Counted from the first letter of the stretch, positions 50,926 through 60,124 are shown. The stretch is 64,000 bases of DNA from an uncultured Acetatifactor sp. (GCA_910578215.1 CAJTPH010000016.1:14621-78620), one strand, 5' to 3'. A program made the numbers and translations. Notes: generated from the letters alone by a model not told the origin.

Positions 50926-52380
50926 ATGAATTACAAAATGATGGGAAGATTTGTCGGCAAGATTCTTATGGTTGAGGCGGTTTTTATGGTGCCGGCAATG
51001 CTTATCAGCCTGTGGGAAAAGGAATATGAGTCGGTTTTGGGGTTCTTTTGGAGCATCGTGGCGACGGCGGCAATCGCCGGGCTGCTGCTTGCGGCCTGCA
51101 GGGGCACCAAAAATAAGTTTTATGCCCGGGAGGGACTGGCATGCGTGGGCTTGAGCTGGATTGTGATGAGTCTTCTGGGAGCAATTCCCTTCTGCATCTC
51201 CGGAGCAATTCCAAGCTATATCGACGCCTTTTTTGAGATTGTATCGGGATTTACAACCACGGGCGCATCCATTCTGCCGTCGGTGGAGGGGCTTCCCAAG
51301 GGCATTTTGTACTGGAGAAGCTTCAGCCATTGGCTGGGAGGAATGGGGGTTCTGGTATTTTTGCTTGCCATTACCTCCGTGGGAAGAAGCGATAACGGTT
51401 TTACCATGCATCTGCTCCGGGCGGAGAGCCCCGGTCCCAATGTGGGAAAGCTTGTTCCGCGGATGAGGCAGACGGCGGGCATTCTGTACCTGCTGTATAT
51501 TCTGCTGACGGTGGTGAACGTGATCTTTCTGCTTATAGGGCGTATGCCGCTGTTTGATGCGGTTTGCACGGCCTTTGGCACGGCGGGCACGGGCGGCTTC
51601 GGTATCAAAAATGACAGCATTGCGGGCTACACTCCCTATATTCAAAACGTATGTACCGTGTTTATGCTTTTGTTTGGCGTGAACTTCAGCTGCTACTATT
51701 TCCTGCTGATCAGAAATTTTAAGAGTGTGTTCAGGGATGAGGAGCTTCGGATGTATTTTGGCATTGCGGCGGGAAGCATTGCGCTGATCACCCTGAATCT
51801 GCGCGGCGTATATGAGACGCTGGGAGAAGCGCTGCGTCATGCATCCTTTCAGGTGGCATCCATCATGACCACAACAGGCTTTGCCACCGCGGATTTTGAT
51901 TTATGGCCGGGCTTCTCCAAGGCGGTTTTGCTGTGCCTGATGGTGGTGGGAGCCAGCGCGGGCAGCACGGGAGGGGGCTTTAAATGCGGGCGTCTGCTGC
52001 TGGTGATCAAAAGCCTGCGCAGAAGCGTGCGGCAGGTGGTCCATCCCCAGAGAGTGCAGGCGGTGCGCTCCAACGGTCAGCCAGTGGATGAAAAGGTGCT
52101 GCAGAATACCAACGCTTACCTTGCCGCCTATGCGATTATTATTGGCGTCAGCTTTCTGCTGATTTCCATAGACGGTTTTTCCATTACCACCAATTTTTCC
52201 GCGGTACTGGCATGCTTTAACAACATAGGACCGGGATTTGAAATGGTAGGGCCAACCTGCAACTTCAGCGGGTACAGTGTCTTCTCCAAGCTGGTGCTTA
52301 TCATGGATATGCTGGCGGGAAGGCTGGAGATATTTCCCATATTGATTTTGTTTTCCAGATCTACATGGACGCGCCGGTGA
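50926..52380 (+). CDS. trkH: Trk/Ktr potassium transporter, membrane subunit
   Basis: The protein has 484 residues with four M1-P-M2 modules. Selectivity-filter loops appear as FTTTGAS, FGTAGTGGFG, TTTGFATAD and FNNIGPGF, each with the key glycine. SAGSTGGGFK is the intramembrane loop. The C-terminus DMLAGRLEIFPILILF is standard. It carries potassium inward with TrkA. Confidence 0.95.
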   Translation: MNYKMMGRFVGKILMVEAVFMVPAMLISLWEKEYESVLGFFWSIVATAAIAGLLLAACRGTKNKFYAREGLACVGLSWIVMSLLGAIPFCISGAIPSYIDAFFEIVSGFTTTGASILPSVEGLPKGILYWRSFSHWLGGMGVLVFLLAITSVGRSDNGFTMHLLRAESPGPNVGKLVPRMRQTAGILYLLYILLTVVNVIFLLIGRMPLFDAVCTAFGTAGTGGFGIKNDSIAGYTPYIQNVCTVFMLLFGVNFSCYYFLLIRNFKSVFRDEELRMYFGIAAGSIALITLNLRGVYETLGEALRHASFQVASIMTTTGFATADFDLWPGFSKAVLLCLMVVGASAGSTGGGFKCGRLLLVIKSLRRSVRQVVHPQRVQAVRSNGQPVDEKVLQNTNAYLAAYAIIIGVSFLLISIDGFSITTNFSAVLACFNNIGPGFEMVGPTCNFSGYSVFSKLVLIMDMLAGRLEIFPILILFSRSTWTRR

Positions 52381-52488
52381 GGACTGTGAACCACATCGGC
52401 CAGCTGAGAGTATGTGACGGCGGCTTTCTGAAACAGGCTGGAGCCCCGGAATAAAACGCAAAAATGACGGAAGGGAACGGTGAGATAA

Positions 52489-52848
52489 ATGCTATTTGTA
52501 CAATATCCCAAGTGCAGCACCTGCAAAAAGGCGGAGGGCTGGCTGAAGGAAAAGCAGGTCGGCTATGAGAGCCGGCATATCAAGGAGGAAAATCCCACGG
52601 CGGAGGAGCTTGCCGCATGGATCGCCAAAAGCGGTCTTCCCGTGAGAAAGTTTTTCAACACCAGCGGCCTGCTCTATAAGGAGCTGCAGCTAAAGGATAA
52701 GCTGGGCGGCATGAGCGAGAAGGAGATGATTGACCTCCTTGCCACCGACGGTATGCTGGTGAAGCGCCCGCTGCTGATCGGAGACAACGGCGTGTGCGTG
52801 GGCTTTAAGGAAGCGGAGTGGGAAAAGCTTTTGAATCGTATTTCCTGA
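52489..52848 (+). CDS. ArsC/Spx-family thioredoxin-fold protein
   Basis: The protein has 119 residues. The redox motif is YPKCSTCKKAEGWL near the N-terminus, then HIKEENPTAEELAAWIAKSG and VKRPLLIGDNGVCVGFKEAEW. The family includes arsenate reductases and Spx/MgsR stress regulators. The spaced CxxC and lack of arsenate-site arginines place it nearer the Spx-like YusI/YffB group. No regulatory target can be told. Confidence 0.88.
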   Translation: MLFVQYPKCSTCKKAEGWLKEKQVGYESRHIKEENPTAEELAAWIAKSGLPVRKFFNTSGLLYKELQLKDKLGGMSEKEMIDLLATDGMLVKRPLLIGDNGVCVGFKEAEWEKLLNRIS

Positions 52849-52876
52849 GGAATGTCAGAAAAGTGCATATAGGCAG

Positions 52877-52905
52877 TCATACCCCCCGGGAATCCTTCAT
52901 ACATT
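52877..52905 (+). promoter_or_regulatory. Candidate sigma-E promoter of spoIIID
   Basis: TCATACC (52877-52883), exactly 14 bp, CATACATT (52898-52905) resemble the sporulation sigma-E consensus KMATATT-N14-CATACAMT. Sigma-E transcribes spoIIID in Bacillus. A 16-bp imperfect inverted repeat (52879-52894 with 52914-52929) overlaps the site and includes the ribosome site. Confidence 0.6.
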
Positions 52906-52933
52906 GTAAAAAAGATTCTTGAGGGGTATTCTT

Positions 52934-53194
52934 TTGAAGGATTATATTGAGGAGCGTGCCATCAGCATCGCTCACTATATCATCGACAGCAATGCCACAG
53001 TGCGGCAGACGGCTAAGGCATTCGGAGTATCTAAGAGTACGGTACATAAGGATGTGACCGAACGCCTCGTTCAGGTCAATCCGGCGCTTGCAACGGAAGC
53101 AAGGAAGGTATTGGACGTAAACAAATCCGAGCGCCATATTCGGGGAGGGCTTGCAACAAAGGAGAAGTATGCGCATCAGCATAGACCGGAATGA
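52934..53194 (+). CDS. spoIIID: Sporulation transcription factor SpoIIID
   Basis: The protein has 86 residues, the usual size. DYIEERAISIAHYIIDSNATVRQTAKAFGVSKSTVHKDVTERL (shown only as residues 3-45) holds the helix-turn-helix, and the basic tail is ARKVLDVNKSERHIRGGLATKEKY. It controls mother-cell genes after sigma-E. TTG at 52934 was chosen because GAGGGG lies 7 nt before it; an earlier TTG at 52919 has no ribosome site. Confidence 0.95.
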   Translation: MKDYIEERAISIAHYIIDSNATVRQTAKAFGVSKSTVHKDVTERLVQVNPALATEARKVLDVNKSERHIRGGLATKEKYAHQHRPE

Positions 53195-53202
53195 TATATC
53201 AG

Positions 53203-53236
53203 AAAGCACTTTGTGAAGACGGCAGAGTGCTTTTGT
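53203..53236 (+). terminator. Terminator of spoIIID
   Basis: AAAGCACT (53203-53210) with AGTGCTTT (53226-53233), then TTGTG; 8 bp after the stop codon. Confidence 0.7.
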
Positions 53237-53258
53237 GCTGTAAGACCTGGTGTTATGT

Positions 53259-53304
53259 GGGCATGACGGAGAGCCGGCTTTTGCGGGGCTCTGCCGGCAT
53301 GCCC
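53259..53304. other. GC-rich palindrome in the gap before the VWA gene
   Basis: GGGCATG ... GGAGAGCC pairs with GGCTCTGCC ... CATGCCC to form a 46-bp imperfect palindrome. The 335-bp gap 53195-53529 otherwise holds the spoIIID terminator and an open stretch in frame with the VWA gene that has no ribosome site. No further gene was recognised. Confidence 0.45.
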
Positions 53305-53529
53305 TAAGTGCGTATGCTTTTTCGGGCTGTGCCCGTTTATGCGCCGGGGGTCTCGATTCATGACTTAAAGGATATTTTTATCATAAAGACCATTGCCGCC
53401 TGCCAAAAGATAAATGACATCGGAAAATTTAGCGCCGCTTTTCGGTTTACAATTCTCAGGACAGGATATAAAATAAATATAGCTGTCAGGCAGTATTTTG
53501 AACGTATAAGGATGAAACGGAGGAGTGCA

Positions 53530-54996
53530 ATGTCGGCAGAGCATGAGAGAACGGCAACAGCGGGGAGCGTACCGCGGGTGGAAAGCGAATCGCGGGTGGA
53601 AAGCGCATCAAAGGCGGAAAGCATACCGCGGGTGGAAAGCGCATCAAAGGCGGAAAGCATACCGCGGGTGGAAAGCGCATCAAAGGCGGAGAGCGTACCG
53701 CAGGAGAAAATTTCGTCCCTCGCGGCGCAGATTATGAGGCTGGCGCATGATGAGCTGCTTATGCATCTGCGTTTTTTTGACATGGCGCTGGCACGTCTGG
53801 AGGTGAAGGAGCGGAAGGCCATAGGCTGTATGGCGGCGGATGGGCGTGTATGCTATTATGACCCGGTATATGTGCTGAAGTGCTATCAGGAGGAGCCGAA
53901 GCTGGTCATCCGCACTTATCTGCATATGCTGCTGCACTGTATTTTTTTTCATGGTTTCCGGTATGATAAGCTGGACGGCGAGAAATGGGACCTGGCGGCG
54001 GATATCGCCGTGGAAAAAGTGATTCTGGATTTAAGGCTGGCTGGCGTTTCGCTGGAGGAGGACAGTGAGGCCGAAAGGAAGCTCCGGATTTTGGAGGAGG
54101 ATATCGGCGCTTTGACTGCGGAGCGGATTTATCGTTATTTTCGGCAGAATTCCCTGACCGCGGACGAGGAGCAGGAGCTGCGGCGGCTGTTTGTCAGGGA
54201 TGTGCATTCCCTTTGGAAGCCCGCAGAGCAGCTGGAAGTCACGCAGGAGCAGTGGAAGAAAATCAGCGAGCGTATCAAGGCTGACCTGAAATCCTTTACC
54301 AGAAATAAGGGCGGTACGGAAAGCCTGGAGAAAAATCTGGAGGAGACCACCAGGGACCGTTACGATTACGGTGAGATTCTGCGCAAATTTACGGTGGCAG
54401 GGGAAGATATCACCGTCAATGATGATGAGTTTGACTATGTTTATTATACCTATGGACTGGAGCATTACGGCAATCTGCCGCTGATAGAGCCGCTGGAGTA
54501 CAGGGAGATCAATAAGGTGAGGGAGTTTGTAATCGCCATAGACACCTCTGCGTCCTGCCGGGGGGCGGTGGTCAGGGCTTTTCTGAAAAAAACGTATTCT
54601 ATTTTAAAGGGAAGCGAGAACTTTTTCCACAAGGTCAACGTGCATATCATCCAGTGTGACAATGAGGTGCGCAGCGACACCAAGATTACAAACGACGATG
54701 ATTTCGATAAATTTATGAGGTATGGAAAGCTGACGGGCTTTGGGGCAACGGATTTCCGCCCGGTCTTTGAGTATATCGAGAGGCTGAGGGGACAGAATGA
54801 ATTCGAGGACCTGAAGGGAATGATCTACTTTACCGACGGCTATGGTATTTATCCGGAGCGCATGCCGGATTACAAGGTTATATTTGCTTTTTTGGACGAG
54901 GATGAAAACCGCTCGCCGGTGCCGGCATGGAGTATGAAGGTGGTGCTTGAGAGCGACGAGCTGGAGGAGGCTGAAAATGAACATCAGGCAGGCTAA
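53530..54996 (+). CDS. VWA-like/DUF2201 protein, predicted metallopeptidase-like N-domain
   Basis: The protein has 488 residues. Residues 22-57 are a three-unit tandem repeat of VESASKAESIPR. The DUF2201 N-domain follows; where relatives have HExxH, this protein has H132-M-L-L-H136 with H141, so the catalytic glutamate is replaced by methionine. The C-terminal VWA-like domain keeps a MIDAS sequence D338-TSAS (FVIAIDTSASCRG). Such proteins pair with MoxR ATPases, as here, where the ATPase gene overlaps by 20 bp. The ATG at 53530 follows GGAGGAG; the frame opens at 53308. Confidence 0.85.
   Translation: MSAEHERTATAGSVPRVESESRVESASKAESIPRVESASKAESIPRVESASKAESVPQEKISSLAAQIMRLAHDELLMHLRFFDMALARLEVKERKAIGCMAADGRVCYYDPVYVLKCYQEEPKLVIRTYLHMLLHCIFFHGFRYDKLDGEKWDLAADIAVEKVILDLRLAGVSLEEDSEAERKLRILEEDIGALTAERIYRYFRQNSLTADEEQELRRLFVRDVHSLWKPAEQLEVTQEQWKKISERIKADLKSFTRNKGGTESLEKNLEETTRDRYDYGEILRKFTVAGEDITVNDDEFDYVYYTYGLEHYGNLPLIEPLEYREINKVREFVIAIDTSASCRGAVVRAFLKKTYSILKGSENFFHKVNVHIIQCDNEVRSDTKITNDDDFDKFMRYGKLTGFGATDFRPVFEYIERLRGQNEFEDLKGMIYFTDGYGIYPERMPDYKVIFAFLDEDENRSPVPAWSMKVVLESDELEEAENEHQAG
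53596..53703. repeat. 36-bp coding tandem repeat (3 units)
   Basis: Three adjacent 36-bp units start at 53596, 53632 and 53668; each encodes VESASKAESIPR or a near copy. Units 1 and 2 are identical and unit 3 differs near its end. It is a likely length-variable locus. Confidence 0.9.
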
Positions 54997-56524
54997 GGAT
55001 TATATAAAAAATTCGGTGAATCTGTATTTGAAAAAGGATGAATTCGGTGAATACAGGGTGCCGGTGGTGCGTCAGCGCCCGATTTTTCTGCTGGGGGCGC
55101 CAGGAATCGGCAAGACCGCAATTATGGAGCAGATCGCACAGGAGATGGGAATTGCGCTTGTGGCCTATTCGATGACTCACCATACCAGGCAGTCGGCGCT
55201 GGGGCTGCCCTTTATCACACAGAAAAGCTACGGCGGTGAGAGCTTCAGTGTCTCGGAATATACCATGAGCGAGATTATTGCTTCCGTTTACGATACCATG
55301 GAAGCCAGCGGCATGAAGGAGGGAATTTTGTTTCTGGACGAGATCAACTGTGTGTCCGAGACACTGGCGCCCTCCATGCTGCAGTTTCTGCAATATAAGG
55401 TGTTCGGGCGGCACAGGGTTCCGGAGGGCTGGATTATCGTGACGGCGGGGAATCCGCCGGAATACAATAAGTCGGTCAGGGAATTCGATGTGGTGACCCT
55501 GGACAGGCTTAAGATTTTGGAGGTAGAGCCGGATTTCCGCATTTGGAAGACATATGCGGTGGAACGGCAGCTTCACAATGCGGTTATCAGCTATCTTGAC
55601 TTAAAAAAGGACCATTTTTACCGCATGGAGATGACGGTCAGGGGGCGTGAGTATGTGACGGCGCGGGGCTGGGAGGATCTGGCGGAGATACTTTCACTCT
55701 ATGAGGATGAGCAGCTGCCGGTGGACGAGACTCTGGTAGGGCAGTATCTGCGAAATCAGACGGTGGTGAAGGAATTTACCGCTTATTACGATCTGTATAA
55801 CAAGTATAAAAAGGATTACCGCATCGAGGAGATTTTAAGCGGAAATCCGTCCGTGCATGCGATTGCCCGCGCCAGGGAGGCGGCGTTTGACGAGAGGCTG
55901 TCTTTGCTGGGCATGCTGCTTGACAGGGTACAGGCGGACATGAGAGAGGTGATGGAGGAAGCTGCGTTTTTGGCCGATCTGAAGCTTCCGTTAAAGGGAA
56001 TCGGGGCGGCGGTTCAGGGAGATAAGGCGGAGAGCGCTGCCGCGGGGCAGATTGTTTCTCAGCTGGAAAAGCAGGCGGCAGGCCGAAAGAAGCAGCTGGA
56101 GAATCTGCAGAATGCCAACGCCCTGTCCGACGCCGACAGGAAAAAACACCGCAGGGTCATAAGCTTTCTGGAGGACAGGCGCAGGGAGCTTCTGGCGGGT
56201 GAAAGCGTCACGGGAGCCGGTGCCTATGAATTCCTGAAGGAAAAATATTCGGCGCTGGTAGCAAGAATGAAGCGGGAAACCACGGGGGTGCAGGATGAGC
56301 TGCACGCGCTGTTTGTATTTGCGGAGGAGGCGTTTGCGGGAGCCGGAGGGTCGTCAGGAAACGAAATGCTTATATTGGTTACAGAGCTTACGGTGGACAG
56401 CGCCAGCGCCGGGTTTATCGCCACATTTGGCAGCCCCGACTATAAGAGGCATAATGAGGAGCTGATGCTCACCGAGCGCAGCGACGATATCCGCAAGCAG
56501 ATCGCGGAGCTGAAGCTGGATTAA
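54977..56524 (+). CDS. MoxR-family AAA+ ATPase
   Basis: The protein has 515 residues. Walker A is GAPGIGKT (40-47) and Walker B ILFLDEIN (117-124); VTAGNPPEYN acts as sensor 1. The C-terminal 230 residues are helical and longer than in typical MoxR (about 330 residues in all), with a coiled segment around SQLEKQAAGRKKQLENLQNA. MoxR ATPases act as chaperones for VWA proteins. The start MNIRQAKDY was chosen for GGAGGAGG upstream. Confidence 0.9.
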   Translation: MNIRQAKDYIKNSVNLYLKKDEFGEYRVPVVRQRPIFLLGAPGIGKTAIMEQIAQEMGIALVAYSMTHHTRQSALGLPFITQKSYGGESFSVSEYTMSEIIASVYDTMEASGMKEGILFLDEINCVSETLAPSMLQFLQYKVFGRHRVPEGWIIVTAGNPPEYNKSVREFDVVTLDRLKILEVEPDFRIWKTYAVERQLHNAVISYLDLKKDHFYRMEMTVRGREYVTARGWEDLAEILSLYEDEQLPVDETLVGQYLRNQTVVKEFTAYYDLYNKYKKDYRIEEILSGNPSVHAIARAREAAFDERLSLLGMLLDRVQADMREVMEEAAFLADLKLPLKGIGAAVQGDKAESAAAGQIVSQLEKQAAGRKKQLENLQNANALSDADRKKHRRVISFLEDRRRELLAGESVTGAGAYEFLKEKYSALVARMKRETTGVQDELHALFVFAEEAFAGAGGSSGNEMLILVTELTVDSASAGFIATFGSPDYKRHNEELMLTERSDDIRKQIAELKLD

Positions 56525-56720
56525 GCGTGGCTGCGGGTTTGAGCAGTATAGGGAGCAGAAATGGAAGGCTTGCGGGTATGAGCGGGGCGGAGAGCAGCAA
56601 TGCCGGGCTTGCGGGTTTGAGCGGTGCGGAGAGCAGGCGTGGGAGTCGGATTTTCCTGCCGGGTGTGCGGGTGCCCGGGGCGGAGAAAAGGAAGATAAGT
56701 ACGGATAAAACGAGGACAGG
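56525..56720. repeat. Degenerate repeat spacer after the MoxR gene
   Basis: Imperfect direct copies of CTTGCGGGTNTGAGCGG followed by GCGGAGAGCAG occur near 56568 and 56607, with a weaker one near 56530. The plus frame is open from 56527 to 56724 (GTG start) and would give a Gly/Ser/Ala/Arg-rich peptide, but there is no ribosome site and no family resemblance. Confidence 0.45.
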
Positions 56721-57608
56721 ATGAGTATGCAGGAGAAGGAGCTGGCGGTTACGGGCGGCAGTTTGTATTATGGGACAGAGGACGGAAGGGCTGTTATAAC
56801 ACGGTTTAACGGAATGGCGTCGGAGGTGCGTTTGCCTGAGCGGATCGAGGGTCTGCCTGTGACGCGTATTGAAAAGAAGGCTTTTTTGAGCAGGAAAAAT
56901 CTGAGAAAGGTGTTTCTGCCGGACAGCATGGAGGAGATCGGGGATTGGGCATTTGCCTACTGCGGAGGTCTGAAGGAGGTCAGGCTGCCCTGCCGGGAAG
57001 TGCGGTTCGGGAAGGCGGTTTTCATGGAGTGCGGCTGTCTGGAGAGGCTTACGGGAACAGGCGCTCAGGCGGAGCTTTTGGCGGCGGCAGTTACGGCCTT
57101 GGACGCCTATTACCTGCTGGAGCCGCGGGCCGCGGGAAGCGGAGAATGGCTGGCAAAGTGGGACAACAGGCTTATGGCAGTCATGCGGACGCCGGAGACG
57201 GAGGGCTATTCCAGGCAGGTGCTCTGCGGCGAGGAGGATTACGGCAGCACGGATCTGTCCGCATACACCAGCGGCAGGCGCAGGCAGAAGGCAAGGCTGG
57301 CGCTTTTGAGGCTGTTGTTCCCCGAAGCCCTGTCGGAGGACAACAGGGCGTTTTTGGAGGATTATCTGCGTGGGCATGCCAAGGGCAGCGCGTCGGGGGA
57401 GGAAGCGTGGCAGGTGGTTTTGGAGGAGCACGGCAGTGACAGGGCGTATTATAGCCTGTTCGCGGAGCTTGGCTGCATCTCGGAGGAAAACTTTGACGAA
57501 AGCTTCCGGGATATCGGGGAGGAGTACCCGGAGATGAAGGCGTTTTTCCTGCGCTATAAGGAGGAAAGGCTTGGAATGAAGGATTTCTTTGAGGAGCTTG
57601 AGCTGTAG
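56721..57608 (+). CDS. BspA-type leucine-rich-repeat protein
   Basis: The protein has 295 residues with no signal peptide. The N-terminal third has LRR_5 repeats (VRLPERIEGLPVTRIEKKAFLSRKNLRKVFLPDSMEEIGDWAFAYCGGLKEV, seen at about residues 31-82). The rest is helical and unlike known domains. It likely mediates protein contact. The position right after the MoxR/VWA pair suggests a partner of that complex. The ATG at 56721 follows GAGG by 5 nt; an ATG at 56727 is possible. Confidence 0.78.
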   Translation: MSMQEKELAVTGGSLYYGTEDGRAVITRFNGMASEVRLPERIEGLPVTRIEKKAFLSRKNLRKVFLPDSMEEIGDWAFAYCGGLKEVRLPCREVRFGKAVFMECGCLERLTGTGAQAELLAAAVTALDAYYLLEPRAAGSGEWLAKWDNRLMAVMRTPETEGYSRQVLCGEEDYGSTDLSAYTSGRRRQKARLALLRLLFPEALSEDNRAFLEDYLRGHAKGSASGEEAWQVVLEEHGSDRAYYSLFAELGCISEENFDESFRDIGEEYPEMKAFFLRYKEERLGMKDFFEELEL

Positions 57609-57781
57609 CCGCGCAGGCTGAAAGGTTGCGGCATGGGCTTGATGTATGAGGAAAATTCTGCTATACTGATGCTGACGGTATGGCGGCGCCGGCGGGAGGC
57701 TGCCGGCAGCTTTTGGATATATTTGAAGGATATTCACGCCGGGAAAGGTATGCGTGCAGAGGCACGCGGAAGGGTATGGGA

Positions 57782-59008
57782 ATGACATTATCAGAGGCAA
57801 AGGAAAAGCTGGAAAAGTATGGCCAGGAGCATATTTTGAAATATTATGAGACGCTGTCCGGGGCGGAGAGAGAGGCGCTGCTTGCGCAGATAGACGCCAC
57901 GGACATGGATATTCTGGAGGCGTGCAGGCACAGGGAGGAGCTGACCCGGAAGGGGGCAATTACGCCTCTTTCCGTCATGCAGCTTTCCGAGATCGAGAAG
58001 AACAGGGCGGATTTTACCGATACCGGGCTTAAGGCGATCCGGGAGGGCAGGGTGGGCGCCGTGCTGCTTGCCGGAGGCATGGGGACCCGTCTTGGCTCTG
58101 ACGATCCGAAGGGCATGTACAATGTGGGAGTGACCAGAGAGCTGTATATTTTTGAATGCCTGATAAACAATTTGACAGAGGTAGTGCGTCAGGCGGGTAA
58201 TTATATCCATCTGTTTGTCATGACCAGCGACAAGAATAACGATGCCACCGTAAGCTTTCTGCGGGAGCACGGGTTCTTTGGATACAGGGAGGACTACGTG
58301 CACTTCTTTAAGCAGGAGATGGCTGCGGCAACCGATTATGAGGGCAGGATTTATCTGGAGGAAAAGGGGAAAATGTCCACCTCGCCCAACGGCAACGGCG
58401 GCTGGTTTATCTCCATGAAGAAGGCAGGGCTTATCACGTTCCTGCAAAAGGAGGGAATCCAGTGGCTGAATGTGTTTGCGGTGGACAATGTGCTGCAGAG
58501 GATTGCAGATCCCTGCTTTATAGGGGCTACCATTCAGAGAAGCTGCGTGGCGGGAGCTAAGGTGGTCAAGAAGAACGCCCCGGATGAAAAGGTGGGCGTT
58601 ATCTGTCTGGAGGACGGCAGACCGTCCGTGGTGGAGTATTATGAGCTGACGGACGAAATGATGAACGCCAGGGATGCGGACGGCGAACCGGCGTATAATT
58701 TCGGGCTGATCCTGAATTATCTGTTCAACACGGATGAGCTTCTCCGTATCTCGGAGAAAAATCTTCCTCTGCATATTGTTGAGAAGAAGATACCCTGCCT
58801 GGACGGGGAGGGAAATCCGGTAAAGCCTGAGCAGCCCAACGGCTACAAGTATGAAAATCTTGTGCTGGATATGATTCATCAGATGTCCGGCTGCCTGCCC
58901 TTTGAGGTTGTGAGGGAGAGGGAGTTTGCGCCGATCAAAAATAAGACCGGCGTCGATTCCGTGGAGAGCGCCCGGGAGCTGCTCAGGAAAAACGGAGTGG
59001 AGCTGTAG
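57782..59008 (+). CDS. UTP:sugar-1-phosphate uridylyltransferase (UDPGP family)
   Basis: The protein has 408 residues. The nucleotide loop is VLLAGGMGTRLGSDDPKGMYNVG, characteristic of the eukaryote-type UDPGP / UDP-N-acetylhexosamine pyrophosphorylase family rather than GalU. MSTSPNGNGGWF, FAVDNVLQRIADPCFIG and GEPAYNFG fit the sugar and metal site. It makes a UDP-sugar from UTP. galE follows at 77 bp, so UDP-glucose/galactose or their N-acetyl forms are likely. The ATG at 57782 was preferred over 57776 on ribosome-site spacing; the frame opens at 57680. Confidence 0.88.
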   Translation: MTLSEAKEKLEKYGQEHILKYYETLSGAEREALLAQIDATDMDILEACRHREELTRKGAITPLSVMQLSEIEKNRADFTDTGLKAIREGRVGAVLLAGGMGTRLGSDDPKGMYNVGVTRELYIFECLINNLTEVVRQAGNYIHLFVMTSDKNNDATVSFLREHGFFGYREDYVHFFKQEMAAATDYEGRIYLEEKGKMSTSPNGNGGWFISMKKAGLITFLQKEGIQWLNVFAVDNVLQRIADPCFIGATIQRSCVAGAKVVKKNAPDEKVGVICLEDGRPSVVEYYELTDEMMNARDADGEPAYNFGLILNYLFNTDELLRISEKNLPLHIVEKKIPCLDGEGNPVKPEQPNGYKYENLVLDMIHQMSGCLPFEVVREREFAPIKNKTGVDSVESARELLRKNGVEL

Positions 59009-59085
59009 CGGGCAGACAGGGCGGAGGAATGCCGGACAAACTTTGAGGATGCATTTAAACGTATAGCGAATAAGGGGGTAAAAGC

Positions 59086-60102
59086 ATGAATATTTTAGTG
59101 ACAGGCGGAGCAGGATTTATCGGCAGCCATACGGTAGTGGAGCTGCTGCAGGCAGGCTATCAGGTATCGGTGCTCGACAATCTGAGCAATTCCAGTGAAA
59201 AGTCTCTGCAGCGCGTGGAGGCTATTACGGGCAGGAAGGTTCCCTTTTACAAGGCGGATATATTGGATCGCCAGGCTTTGGAAAAGATCTTTTCCCAGGA
59301 GAAGGTAGATGCGGTCATTCACTTTGCGGGTCTGAAGGCGGTGGGGGAATCGGTGCAGAAGCCCTGGGAGTATTATGAAAACAATATTGCGGGCACACTG
59401 ACTCTGGTGGACGTGATGAGAAAGCACAATGTAAAGAATATTATTTTTTCTTCCAGCGCGACGGTTTACGGCAATCCGGCGGTCATTCCCATTACGGAGG
59501 ACTGCCCCAAGGGACAGTGCACTAATCCCTACGGCTGGACGAAGTCCATGCTGGAGCAGATCTTGTCGGATATCCAGCATGCCGACCCTGAATGGAACGT
59601 GATTTTGCTGCGTTACTTCAATCCCATCGGCGCCCACAAAAGCGGCACCATGGGCGAGAATCCCAACGGTATTCCCAACAATCTGATGCCATACATCACG
59701 CAGGTTGCGGTGGGAAAGCTGTCTCAGCTGGGCGTGTTCGGAAACGACTATGATACGCCTGACGGAACCGGCGTGCGCGATTATATTCATGTGGTAGACC
59801 TTGCGGCGGGGCATGTGAAGGCTTTGAAAAAGATCGAGGAGAACGCGGGGCTGAAGATCTACAATCTGGGCACGGGCGTGGGCTACAGCGTGCTGGATAT
59901 CGTGAAGAATTTTGAGGAAGCCACAGGCGTGAAGATTCCCTACGTCATAAAGGAGAGGCGGGCAGGAGATATCGCCGCGTGCTATGCGGACGCATCGCTG
60001 GCGAAGAAGGAGCTGGGCTGGGAGGCTGAGAACGGAATCAGGGAAATGTGCGAGGATTCCTGGAGGTGGCAGAAGAATAATCCCAACGGATACGAGGGGT
60101 AA
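59086..60102 (+). CDS. galE: UDP-glucose 4-epimerase
   Basis: The protein has 338 residues, the standard length. NAD site VTGGAGFIGSHTVVELL, catalytic YGWTKSMLE (YxxxK), LRYFNPIGAHKSGTMGE and RDYIHVVDLAAGHV are typical GalE marks. It interconverts UDP-glucose and UDP-galactose (and perhaps N-acetyl forms). It probably works on the product of the preceding pyrophosphorylase. Confidence 0.95.
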   Translation: MNILVTGGAGFIGSHTVVELLQAGYQVSVLDNLSNSSEKSLQRVEAITGRKVPFYKADILDRQALEKIFSQEKVDAVIHFAGLKAVGESVQKPWEYYENNIAGTLTLVDVMRKHNVKNIIFSSSATVYGNPAVIPITEDCPKGQCTNPYGWTKSMLEQILSDIQHADPEWNVILLRYFNPIGAHKSGTMGENPNGIPNNLMPYITQVAVGKLSQLGVFGNDYDTPDGTGVRDYIHVVDLAAGHVKALKKIEENAGLKIYNLGTGVGYSVLDIVKNFEEATGVKIPYVIKERRAGDIAACYADASLAKKELGWEAENGIREMCEDSWRWQKNNPNGYEG

Positions 60103-60124
60103 GGCTGTGAGAACGATTTACCGG

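Noticed and set aside
52300..52380. Apparent truncation of trkH
   Set aside because: The C-terminal DMLAGRLEIFPILILF followed by a few polar residues is the normal family end, so the gene is complete.
56527..56724. 65-codon ORF with GTG start between the MoxR and LRR genes
   Set aside because: There is no ribosome site, the composition is low-complexity, and it follows degenerate DNA repeats; reported as a repeat spacer instead.
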